The notes below the pieces were generated by a model. That model searched no databases, had not been told where the DNA came from, and saw nothing but the letters and a program-made list of their open reading frames with translations. Both the position numbers and the translations under genes were made by a program. DNA of 64,000 nt from Selaginella moellendorffii (lineage: Eukaryota; Streptophyta; Lycopodiopsida; Selaginellales; Selaginellaceae), in NCBI RefSeq assembly GCF_000143415.4, contig NW_003314265.1, positions 2,880,559 to 2,944,558 of the forward strand, written 5' to 3'. Positions 10,385-21,741 of this stretch are shown piece by piece (position 1 is the first letter of the stretch; the number at the start of each line of letters is the position of its first letter).

Positions 10385-11767
10385 AATGGCAATTGCTACA
10401 TTGCTGTGGGGCTAGCATTAAATATTTCAAGGAATAAATTATAACATTATGCTAAACATTTGAGCATTAGTGCAAGCATTTATATCTTTTCTTTCCAAGT
10501 AATAATAAAATAATAACTTTTTTTTTATTACTAAAAATTTATTAAGTTAATCAAACTTATAAGCATTAGGATGATATTCATTATATTTTTTGTTTATAAA
10601 GCTTATAGTTTTAATTTTGTTTTGTTAAATAAAGAAAAAATAAAAATTTCTATGGAAAGGTGAAGTTAAAAACAACTTCTAAAGTATAAAAAAGTGTAAT
10701 TTTATAACAATTATAGAAAAATGACAAAAAGAGTTAAAACGTTTTAAAAATAAAATAAAATTTATAGAAAAATACTTTTTTATAGTTTTATCCAAAAGTA
10801 TCTTAAAGCCATTTTTCCTTATATAATACTCTTTAATTGTATTAATAACAAAAATAAGAAATATATTTTTTATATATTCAATCAATACCACTAATCTTAG
10901 TTTTTTCATTAAATAGTAAAGAAATTACTATGTTATTTCTAAAAATAAATCTTAATTTGTTAACTATGATATTTTCAAATTTATAAAATTCATGTATAAG
11001 CGTAAATCCAGTGGTTATTATCATTGGTTATTGTCCTGAAGAAAAATGACAAATTATGAATTTGTGTCAATTACAAAAAGTTAAAAAATATTTGATGTAA
11101 TGCACACCCAAAACCATGAATAATATAAACTTATGCATATAATATTCAAAACAATATAAATAAAATTTTTATAAAAATAATTATCTACTAATTTCGAAAT
11201 TATTTCCCAAATATGTAATATATTTATTGTTGCATATTCCAAATAAAATACACATTATGATTTCTTACTAGTAATTATAAAATATAATAATTTTTATTTT
11301 TATAAATATAAATTTATTATATTAATAAACCTTATAAGCATTAGAATGTGTTATTATAGTTTTTTTTAGACTTTAAATTTTGATATTTTAATTTTTTTTA
11401 TTAAATAAAAATAACAAAAATATTTTATTTCATGTTACTCATTTTGTATTTCTAAGCTAGTGGATGCTACACTTATATAATAGAAGGAAATGAGTTTTAA
11501 TATTTCAAACTTGTAAACCTCATAGTGAGAGAGAATCCAACAATGTATTACACAAGTTTTTGTTCAAAATTCACAACAAAAGTTTAGAAAAATTTTAAAA
11601 TACAAGTAAGTTTCGTTAATAAGAATACCACTTTTTTTAGTTTCTTCAAAAATATCTCAAGGACATTTTTTCCATTTTTTATTATCAATGACTAAAAGAT
11701 GAAGAATGTCATTTTATATATTCCACCTAATCTTACCTTTTTCCTCTTTTTCTTTTGCAATTTACAG
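10385..11767. other. AT-rich spacer with no gene seen
   Basis: Holds the GMC 3' end and then about 1.3 kb of AT-rich sequence. The 10679-10909 minus frame is Lys/Ile/Phe-rich and matches nothing I know. Confidence 0.55.
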
Positions 11768-11872
11768 TTTAAGGATCTTGCAATCACACCTTTCACCTCC
11801 ACTACATTTTAGTGTGGGTAAATTGCGACTGTAATGTCCTATATGTCGCAGGGGTGGATGTTTAGAGCATGA
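11768..11872 (+). pseudogene. APC11 last-exon pseudogene (copy B)
   Basis: Starts after an acceptor-like TTTACAG and aligns with the last exon of APC11 (21742-21857, minus): TTGCAATCAC, TTTCACCTCCA, GTCCTATATGTCGCAGGG and the end TTTAGAGCATGAG are all recognisable. It is about 11 nt shorter, so the frame is lost, and only part of the RING histidines and cysteines remain. It lies tail-to-tail with RBOH, 43 nt from its stop, as APC11 lies to an RBOH remnant at 21.69-21.74 kb. Confidence 0.82.
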
Positions 11873-11915
11873 GAGACAAATGTGGTGTGCCTTTAGTTGC
11901 CTGTGAGTATGTGTA

Positions 11916-14900
11916 TCAAAAGTTCTCCTTATGGAAGTCGAACTTGGTGGCTTGGTTGTGTGAGTATTCTCGTGCTAGGCTATCAAGTTCCCGTGCGAGA
12001 ATTTTAGATCCACAAAAGAAAACTCCTGAAGAACAAACTTAATGAGCAACCTTCAAGAGGACTATCTTTGCGTGTTACCTATCCGAGCGTTTGGATGAAG
12101 TGATGCTAAGTTGCCAAAAACTTTTCTCCAGTTCGGTTTTGCAAAATGTGTCCTGACCTGTTGATCATCGATTAGTTCCAAAATGAGATAAATAAAACTT
12201 TTGGTTTTACTCGAGTTCCAGAGAGGATGTCTACTCCGTTTTTCTCAAGGTGCAAAGCTTGCACCATTGTTATGAGAGCTGATCTCGCATCGTCCTCGGC
12301 ATAGACACTAGTTAAATAGTTGTGCATTTCAATCAATGCCTGTGCTTGCATTTGTCAACGTCTAGAATATGAGGGACGTTTACAACATACCGAATGGTCA
12401 AGCTCAGCAATTTCGTTCATGACGCCTCTGAACCACTCAAATGAGCCTTGCTCTTTTGTAAGCCAGTAAAAATACGCGTTGCATGGGCCGTTAATCTTTC
12501 TGAATGACGATTCCTTTTTCAGAGGTTTCATCTCACTTCTTCGCACCTAGACAATGGTAAGGAAATGGATGATCTTTCATTAAATCTCATACCTTGGGCT
12601 CAGTTGTTTTGATGTTATTCAGTATGTCCTTCAAAATACTGATGAAAGGTGTTGCTCCTATTCCAAGACCGATGAGAAGAAGCACGTCATATTTCTTGTA
12701 GTCCTGAGCCGGAGCTCCGTAAGGACCATCAATCAGCAGTTTAGGAAACCTGTTCCAACGAAAGTAAGGACTAACATCAAGTTTTAACACAAACCGTGAC
12801 TGAAGTCCAAAGAGATACTCCGCTTTCAAAGGCCCGCTCTTGTTGCCAACTGGAGGTTCGCAAACCTGTGTAGTTCCAAGTCAATTACCACCAGAAAACT
12901 GTCCGATTTAAAGTACCTTGGAGAAAATTTTTCCCATTTCCCCAGTCCAATCTCCCGATATCCGAATATGAACACTGACAAAATCATCGCTCGGTGCGGA
13001 GGTGATGGAGAAAGGATGCCTGCAGACAACCAGAGACGCCAATCAGTCAACGCTAATAAAGTTAGAACGTTTTTTAATGTAGAACGTGGGAGCACAAACG
13101 ATACCATTCGAAAGGTGATATCGATGGGCACTTGATGAATATATACATACCACTTTGGTACTTAAATCCTGGAGGCTTGGTCATGTCCAAAGACAAAACG
13201 TTTCCAGGATAGATTGCCGCCTGAGAAGACGAAAATTATGATCACTAAACTGCCAGAATTATACAACCTTTAGGATTTGAACAGTGGAGTATCCTGCTCG
13301 CAGACCGGAAAACGTTCGCTCGAACATGTACAGCAGTGTTGGAAGAAGAAGATACATCCATGCCTGAAAGAACGAAAGAATTAAGAACTGCAAAATGCCA
13401 AAGAAAAACAAAGTAAAGGAAGGGAAACATTACTTACTGTTTTGTCGACCCAGTCGTGCTTTAAGAACAGGAACATGGAATGTAAGACGAGCATCGTGTA
13501 GACAATGATGAACAGATGGTGGGAGTACCAAAAGGCGTTGAAGCCAGTCAATCTGTGTAACGGCCACGGGAGCTTCACCAGGTTTCTCCGCGAGCGTCCT
13601 GATGCTAGAACGAAGGCGACGCACATAATGAGGACCATGGCAATGCCTGTAACGCCTTCGATCGATTTTACGAGCTCCCAGTACGTAGGTTGCCTGTTTC
13701 CAAAGTCCCCAGCGAGTCCAGCGGCCATGAACTGCTCGCGAGGGGAATTCGCCAGCCTCGGAAAGTCACAGGTGAGATGAACTCCGCCGTGAAGAACGAC
13801 TCCAAGGAAGATTGCTCCCCCGATTATCTGTAACCACGATGTTGAGAACACGGGAAAAAGATTACCAACTTGCCTTGTGGAAGTTGATGTTGTCATCAAA
13901 AGGAATAAGAGATCCCACGGCGCTTGTGGACCTCAGCCAAGTGATGGAATTCCTACAAACCGGGAGAAGGATGAGAGCCATGTTGAGCTTGAGCGTCTCA
14001 GCGGCGCCTTTGGCGACGCATATGCAGTACCCGGCAACCAGAAACGACGACTGGTTCTTGTACTGCACGAACTTCCAGGAAAACAGGCACACCACGGCCA
14101 AAAGCCACAAGCCCAGCACCCACAGTCGCTGCCAGTGCTCGATGAATACGTAGCAAATGCCGCGTACCAAGCCGCTGCCACAAAACATCCTCGGCTGCAC
14201 CAAAATCTGGCCGTAGTTTCCGATTCCGGTCGTCCCTTGGATCAGACTCTCGAGCTGCCAAAGCTGCACGTCAAGCAGGAAAGACAATCCCATGAGAAAA
14301 CGTACACCACTTTTTTGGAAAAGAGGAACAAAGTGATGGAAAGAGTGCAAGCTCAGCTGGAAATTTGTTTGTCATGCATGACTATTCTGGCTCCAAAGGC
14401 GACTGAATGAATGAATCAGTCCAAAACTGTGAGAGCTGTGATGCAATGCATGGGATGGGCAAAAAATTCGTTAAAAATAAAAAGAAAGCCATGGACGACG
14501 AAAGAGAAGTCCAATGCTAGCTGCTAGCAGGAGAAGGAATGGAGTACCTCAATGTAGCCTCTTCGCTGGGGGTCCAGCTCTTCCATGATCATCGCAGCGT
14601 ACTCCTCGGCACGCTCCTTGAGCTTGGACAGCTTGTTCTCGGACGCGCTCAGCATGATGACCTACAAAATCGCAAACAAAGGACGAGGACGTCACCGCCA
14701 CCGCTCACCAATTGATCGATCTTTGTTACCTCCTTCACCTCCGCCTCGGAGATGAGTCCATCCAGATCCTTGTCACACCTAGATCGCAAGGATATCCAGG
14801 AGATGATCGAAGAGAAGAAGAAATGGCTTACATGTCGAAGAAGATTTGCATCCTCGAGTCGAAATTCTGGTCCGAAATCTGGAGCCAAAAATCCCTGAGC

Positions 14901-15552
14901 TCGTCGTAGCTGATCCATTCCACGCGCTGCCGATGCTTGAGCTTGCGCCGCGCCAAGGCATCGAAGAGCTCCCCGGCAAACTCTTTAGAGTCTTGCATGC
15001 CTAGCAAGAAAGAAAAAAAAAGAGCGCGATGGATGATCAATCAAACGCAACCAAAATACTTCTCCCACCGATGCAAAGCCCAAAATCCGCCCGCGAGAGG
15101 AGCCCCTGGTCGCTGGCCAGCTTCCAGAATCTCGACTCCACCGCCCGCCATTGCGAATTCGTGGTGCTGATGAATCGCAGGCCCTGGAGCGCGTGCTTGG
15201 TCCCGGAGTTGAGGAGCCGCTGCTTGTTCTTGCTCCACAAATCCTTCCTCAGCACGAACGGGCTGCTGGCAATGGCGTCGCGCAGGCTGATCGGGCTGCG
15301 ATCGGGCGTGGATTTCGCCGACGCCTGCCCCGCGGAGAGCCAGGAGAGCTGCCGGATGAGCGCCAGGCCGCGCGGCGAGCTCCTCGGCGCGCGGCTCTGG
15401 GAAGGGTCGTCGACGAGCGTTACCGACCTGTGCTCGGGATCGATGTCGATGGTGAGCTCCAGCAAATGCCGCTTGGATCCCTCGCGCTGATCATCTGCCC
15501 CCTTGCGATCGCCGAAGCTCTCGAGCTCTTCTTCCATGCCCGACATATACAA
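11916..15552 (-). CDS. RBOH: Respiratory burst NADPH oxidase (RBOH)
   Basis: Plasma-membrane NADPH oxidase that passes electrons through FAD and two haems to make extracellular superoxide; Ca2+ binds its N-terminal EF-hands. Fourteen exons, in transcript order 15552-15069, 15000-14832, 14778-14730, 14661-14548, 14263-13874, 13827-13438, 13363-13268, 13220-13105, 13019-12917, 12865-12593, 12546-12391, 12339-12211, 12157-12079, 12025-11916; they sum to 885 codons in frame, a normal RBOH length. Seen in order: EF-hand [16 protein letters not shown], a weaker second EF-hand, ferric-reductase membrane core with VILPVCR-like text, HGGVHL and FWYSHHLF (haem histidines), FAD site [14 protein letters not shown] sites [14 protein letters not shown] and [12 protein letters not shown], and the hallmark C-terminus [10 protein letters not shown]. 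The intron 13828-13873 is GC-AG. No stop or shift was found. MEEELE at 15537 is an alternative start. Confidence 0.95.
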
Positions 15553-15939
15553 AAGAACAGCTACGTCCCCTGGTCGCTAGACTCGATCTATCTATCGATC
15601 GGGCTATCGATCGAGCTACAGAGAGATGGACCCAGCCGGCAAGACATGACATTCGCGCCACAGCAACAGCGTAGCTTCTCAAGCCCCCTTTTGATGGATG
15701 ACACGATTCCTTCCTTCTAGAATTCCAGATTTTCTCTCCTCTTTCTCACGCTCGCCTGATCAAACACGCGGCGACAAACTGCGACAGGCGACCTAGAGAT
15801 CGGTGGTCCAGTCTCATCAAATTCCAATCGGGTACTACTACATTGCGTCAAGATCTAGCGCTAGGGCTCACGCGACAGAGGAGTGTTTGAGTCCCTCTCT
15901 ATTGTTTTTTCTTCTCTCTCCCACTTTCATTCGTTTGAC
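15553..15939 (-). promoter_or_regulatory. Likely RBOH 5' UTR and promoter
   Basis: About 390 nt between the RBOH start and the PPR remnant. CGATC/GATCGAT repeats occur near 15590-15615 and a pyrimidine-rich stretch near 15895-15950. No clear TATA box was identified. The part near 15930-15950 still resembles the 3' end of the PPR gene, so the promoter must lie in former PPR 3' flank. Confidence 0.35.
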
Positions 15940-16400
15940 CTCCCCAGTTCTTAGACTCCAATCCAATCCACAGTCAAGTAGCAAACCCCTAGACCGAGCT
16001 CCCGGCGTGGCTGCACGCGCCCATCACAATGCTCGCCACGTCTCGCTCGGCCATCTCATCGAAGGTTGCCTTGGCCTGCACAATCCAGCCGCTGCGAATC
16101 AGTCAGTCCCTGGCGAATTTGCCCAAACACCGCCCTTTGATCTCTCCAAATGCCGAAGCCGGGCATACGTATAGAGCAGCGCTGTCCAGGTCACGATGCT
16201 CCGATCCCCGCTCGCCGTAAAAGCTTCCAGTGCTCGCTTTGTCTGGCCACCAGCGCCATAGCAAACGATGAGCCCGGCCCACGACCAAGAGTTCGCCTCC
16301 AGCATTGAATCAACCACCTCTTTCTTGCAATCGATTTGCCCGTCATGGGCAAATTCTTGGACCATAAACACAGCGTTCCTTTACGATATTCTCTCAAAAT
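15940..16400 (-). pseudogene. PPR pseudogene (copy B), paralogue of the gene at 4.1-6.0 kb
   Basis: The minus strand from 16375 to about 16140 aligns closely with 4551-4790, including EANSWSW, GLIVCYGAGGQ and RHLERSKG. It continues to the segment equal to 4840-4910 (QAKATFDEM-like). It then jumps to text equal to 5600-5640 (CSHAG, then GGGGTTTGCTACTT) and finally to TGTGGATTGGATTGGA, found at 5922-5937 near the end of the intact gene. At least two internal deletions plus shifts make it non-functional. Confidence 0.88.
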
Positions 16401-17664
16401 AACCATATACAGGAAGCCACATCCTTACTTCAAACAATATCTTTGCTTCCCGTTTTGCCGGATGTTCCACGAGATGGTATCATGTAAAAGAATATATTTT
16501 GAATATCCAGCCTAAGTTATTCCTTAATTTAATGGCTGTGATTTTCTCCTTTTATAATTCAAACCACATTCTGAATATATTTTAAGGCACATGAATTGGT
16601 TAATTAAGAGTTCATCCTCACCATCAAGCTGATAGACACATGCTCTAGATGTGTGAGCAACTTTAAAATCTTAGCTTTCTCCTTCCAACTAGTGTGATGG
16701 GAAAATCAATAATTATACTTAGACTTTGACCTTTACTTTATAGTTCTTTGCTTGACACTCAATCTTTGGAGAGCACTTTCTACACACTAGGCAAAGAATT
16801 AGTAACTTCTACCATGAAGGCACTTCCATCCATAAGCATTACATAAACCTTTATTTTGGTATCTAATAGACATGGTTATTTTAAAATTCCATCATCATAA
16901 TGTATGTGTCATGCAAGATCATCATGATCTATGAGACAACATTATAGTTTTATAGTTGTCATATGTGCTTTAACACCTTTTATACAAGCCAATATAGCCC
17001 AACTGGATTTTACTAAATTAATTGAAGAATATTTCAAATAGCTTTTGGATGGTTATAAAAAAAGGAAAATCAACTAATTTTCAGTAAAATTTTTTTAAAA
17101 TTTTATAACTAGTTTTATTTTGAAAATAAATGTAAATATCACAAAACTAGTTTACAAATGTTTTTATATAAACTGTTATGAGGTAGTTTTAAGGGTAATT
17201 CAACTATTTTTGTTTTATCACTTGCGTACTTTGTAATCATCCTTATATATTTAAAAGAGAAAAGGCTTTATATTCCAATTTAAATTCCTTTTCTTCTAGA
17301 TGGTTTAGATGAGGCTATGTGTAAAAATTAAATATGTTAGTTTGAATCAATTTTAAGTTTTTTTGGAGAGAAAAATTAGAGTAGCAATTTTATTTGCTAG
17401 GATATTGGATGCTAAATTTTATTATGATTATAATTCCTTAAGTGTTTACATACATTTTTGTGAAAGATAGTAATACTAAAGCATTTTAAATGCAAATGTT
17501 ATAAAATTTTGTGTCTTCTTTTTTATAAAATTACTTCATACCCTACAGTAAATCAGTAAAAATAAGCATTGCAATGTGTTTTTAAAGGTAAGAAAGTTTT
17601 TCCTAATTTTCTCAAATACTAATGTTACATCATTTTTCGTATTATGATTATATGTTAAAGATAA
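16401..17664. other. AT-rich spacer with no gene seen
   Basis: AT-rich sequence with no frame that resembles a protein and no recognised repeat. It ends where homology to the gypsy integrase region begins. Confidence 0.5.
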
Positions 17665-20600
17665 TAATAAGTAAAGGTAAACTCAACTCCATTAGTAGTA
17701 TCAGATCATAATCATATAGGAATTTATATGGTGAAGCACTAATAAAACTTTGCACCCCTATAATATATGCATACTGAAAAAATGGTAAATAACCATCTTA
17801 ATTTGAATGTTGAAAGTTCACGTACTTCACAATCATTTCTTTGAAAGTGGAGTGAGACATTCCACCAAACCATCTAACATAGATAATAAGTACTTGTGAA
17901 AATGTGATATATCCCCAATTGAGACATTAAAATATGAAATGCTTTAACTATAAATGCGAGACCATTATCTAAAAGAATTCACTCCGAATAGAAATGTTAG
18001 AACACCACTTGATTAAGGAGGAAATATCCAATACCAATTGCAAACACACTAGCAAAAGCATTGAATTCCACCCAAAAAGTCAAGTAGTCAAAAACAATAA
18101 TGACATACTCATGGCACCAATTGCAACTACGTATATATTAGATAATGTCACATCACATCTTTGACCAATAGAAAAATCTATGCAGTTTATTAGTCACATG
18201 ATAATGTTCCATATGCCTACCTAGAATAGGAGAATTATGGTAAGTATAGAGAAAGTGTAGAATAAAAATCGAAAGCACCACCAATCGTAAATGATCATCA
18301 TGATCTATCTCTACAAAATAAAGAAGATTATCCTCAAGGTAATATTAAGAATGTAAATGCCAAAATAACAAGTCATTAGCAAGTGATGTAAGATTTTTAA
18401 ACCCATTGGGAAATATTCAAATCCACAGCTCAACCTTTTGAGCCTCACGAACCTCGTCAAGAGAAAATAAATTTTGCTCCTTGTAGATATTGAATATCAA
18501 AGATAACAACTGTCAATAGCACAAAATTGTCATCCAAAAAATCCATAGATACTAGAACAACATGTTCATTAGAAATATAAAAAGAAAGTGAAAAAGGAAA
18601 AGGAGCTCGAGAAAGAGTGTTAGCATTAACTGTAGAACTCCCCGAATGATAACTAACATTAAAATTATATATCTGAAGCTTCAAAGCCCATCGAATAGTA
18701 CAATTAACAAAGTTCTTCCACTTCAATAATGAAGTAACCATAATATAATCACCTTCTAGTAATATTTGAAAACCATATAGATATACATGAAGTTTTTCGA
18801 AACCCCAAACTACTCCTTTTTTATCGTGGATTTATCTCCATTGGTTGTAATGTACGGCTAATGTATGGGATGACACTAATCAGGCACACTCGGTTTCGTT
18901 TGCATTAGCACATTTGTAAAACTGATATTAGAAGTATTCACGTGTAAAATGAAAAGTCGAATGTAGTTAGGATATGCTAAAACTAGAGGAGTCATGAATA
19001 ACTTTTTTAGATCTGTAAAAATCTACTCATAATTCTCGGACCAAATGAAAAACAACCTTAATAACTTTAACAATGCTCGCAATAGTGCAGTACAATCAAA
19101 AAAATGATTAACAAAATAGTTGAGATATTGCATCTTGCCTAAGAAGCATTGTATATTATTCACACATTTTGGAGTAAAGAACTTGAGAACAACCATAAGT
19201 TTATCAGGATCAATTTGCAAATTTTCACGAAAAATACGGTATCCAAGATAAGTGGTGTCTTTAGACCTAAACACACTTTAATTACTTTAGCTTTAAACTA
19301 ACTTTCTGTAATCGATCCAACACTTTATGAATATCACAAACATTTTCCTCCCATTTCCCCTCCAACTGGATCAAAACATTCGATGAAATCAATAATCACC
19401 TTTGGCATATCACAAAGAAATTTATCTATTATTTGCATTAGAGCATTGCTTAAATCAAACGGTATCACCAAAACTCCTATAGGAACCTTGATTGAACAAA
19501 CATCTATAATTTGAATAGGATGATCTGTTGCAATCTTGGCCCTAAATAACATGTTAAATTCAAAGAGATTAACATACTCTTTTATGAGTTAGTTAACCAC
19601 TACAATACAAAGACCGTTGGAGAGATTTAAAGAGGGAATAAAGGAACAAAATAGAAACATAGAAAGAAATAAAAGGGAGACAAAATGATGGAACTAAAGG
19701 TAAAAGCAAAGGGATAAAGAAGAACAAAAGTGAGAGGAATGGAAAAAAGATAATAAAGTATGAGACAAAGGGGAAAAGCCTTAAAGTTATATTTGGCATG
19801 ATTGCATTATAATAAATTCATATCAAAAATGAGGTCAAAAACTTGATTTAACACCACTTGCAATGAGTGTAACTCAAACTTCAGATTGCCCACATACACA
19901 ACTAAATGTACCTGATCCCATGTAGATGCGTGTGTATGGCTATTATTATAAAGAATGAAAATTGGCTTTATAGCATGATGCAAATGTAGATGGCAATATG
20001 TGGCAATAAGCTAAGCAATAGAAAATAAACTCAAGTATGTATCAATTAACATGAAGAGAATAATATGAGATCTTTTGTTATAAAAACAAATTTGGAAAGT
20101 AAACACTAGATAAATTGGTGTCGAGTGAACTTTGTGATGATACTCCTGAAAGAAAGATGGAGGGGTCACTAACTTATTTGCACAAAGACCCTCCACTACT
20201 CACAGGACTCTTTATTTCTCAAAAAAATCTCAATGTCCAAATCTTCAACTGTAGTAGCATCAATAAGACATTGTTGACGCTAAAGTCGCCACCCAAGAAA
20301 TGGTCACTTATCTAGAAAATGTTAATAACGCTAATAAATGTGACTAACTTCATCATATGTCTAACAGCAAACATCATGGCCATGACCACATCCTTGTTTT
20401 TGTCTTTGAACTTGGGCAGCAACAGCATCAACTTCCATGAAAGCAAGACCATCTTTTATAGAAAGTGAAATTAAAGGTGTGGCAAACACTTCTTCATGAT
20501 CTTATAGGATTTATGTATACACTTTCTTTAGCCACTTTGTTGATGCTCTTCCCTTTGGCATAATGTTATAAAACGTTACCTCTTCCACTTTTCATTACAT

Positions 20601-21321
20601 GTACATTCTTAATTTGATTTGCTTTGACATATTTGCCTTTGCACGAAACAAAGGGTTTCAGAAGCGAATGCCAAATTGCATCACTAACTTAAATGGCCCA
20701 TAATGAAAATGATGCAATTGTTAGAAAATCACAACCATTGGTATGTTCAAATATGCATTTGAAGACATATAAGAGAATGCTTAAACCATTGTACAATTGC
20801 AGTGCCATCCCTTAAAAACACATGGGAAACTCAAGTAAATGCCAAGTATCATCCCAAAAATGATATGTGGCAATCATTGTAAAGTGATTGAACTAATGAT
20901 ATATATCATCTCCATGATTTCTATGGAAGAACTCTAACTGGACATGAAGATTGGCAGCAAAAGTAGAAGGAATTATACCACGTGTCATGAATATTGCCAT
21001 TAATTGAGTTTAATTGTTCAATTGAGCAATTGCATTAATTGTTACTTTAGAATCAAAGGAGGAAAAGTCTACTACTCTACTATGAAGATGAATAAAAAGG
21101 AAAAAAAGGAAACAAAAAGAAATTAAAAAATCTATAAGGAAAGGGAAATTTAGACAATGTAAAAGCTAAATTTAAATTAAAATCCCAAATCTAAGCACTC
21201 TTCAAAAACAATTAAAACTACCCCTCATCTCCACCAATGCGAGTGTATGAAATATGGAAATAGAATGCAGAAATATACATATCAATTAGCCCAAAAACCA
21301 TAGTTTATATAAGAGTGAGTG
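17665..21321 (-). mobile_element. Ty3/gypsy retrotransposon, copy 2, both ends truncated
   Basis: Collinear with the element at 58.1-61.9 kb. Integrase-region homology starts near 17670, RNase H text (FVNCTIRWALKLQIYNF, NANTLSRAPFP) is at 18741-18600, RT-like text at 19550-19020, protease region at 20200-19590, gag at 21080-20300, and part of the 5' LTR at 21240-21321. The 3' LTR is missing. The N-terminal half of RT is deleted: at about 19470 the text jumps to the segment equal to position 440 of copy 1. Stops and shifts are dense and transitions toward A/T are common, so this is the most decayed copy. Confidence 0.85.
21240..21321 (-). repeat. Partial 5' LTR of gypsy copy 2
   Basis: Matches the first 80 nt or so of the 174-nt LTR, including the ATCAATTAGCCCAAAAACC stretch and the tail GAGTGAGTG, then loses homology. 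The next base toward gag begins the same CATTGGTGGAG-like primer-site region. Confidence 0.75.
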
Positions 21322-21632
21322 CCAATGGCTAATAAATTTTTAATCTATTGATTGTAGAATAAAATTATATTTATTAATCTCATTAAAAAGTTCAATTTCA
21401 CTGTGTATCACGATAATAAAAAACATTCTAAAAATAAATAGTTGCAGGTTAAAGAAATTATAAAAAATTATGACTATTGTAAAAAACCTAAACTTCCATT
21501 ATCCATGACGCCATTGGCATACAACCTCAGCCCTCTCTAGATTTCCAGATTTCTCCATTCTTTAGCGCTCACTTACAAGAGAGACTAGTGTTTTGAATCC
21601 CAACCCTGAAGGTTTCTCATTCGGTTCATTCT
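21322..21632. other. Short spacer, no gene seen
   Basis: AT-rich to 21500, then mixed sequence with pyrimidine-rich stretches. Nothing identifiable. Confidence 0.4.
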
Positions 21633-21695
21633 TGGCGCGGGAGTGACTCGGGAATACTCTCCACCAAGTTCAACTCCCACAAGGAGAACTTTTGG
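21633..21695 (+). pseudogene. RBOH C-terminus remnant (copy C)
   Basis: Matches the end of the last RBOH exon: GGGAATACTC, CACCAAGTTCAACTCCCACA and AGGAGAACTTTTG correspond to the codons for REYS and [10 protein letters not shown]. The family stop codon reads TGG here. Only the last 20 or so codons remain. It points toward APC11, with 46 nt between the two ends. Confidence 0.78.
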
Positions 21696-21741
21696 CACAC
21701 ATACACGCAAACAACACACAGACGTCATGTTTATTCGTCTC

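Noticed and set aside
21530-21632. Similarity of this spacer to the RBOH 5' flank near 15720-15900
   Set aside because: The matches are short, pyrimidine-rich and in the orientation opposite to that of the duplicated block.
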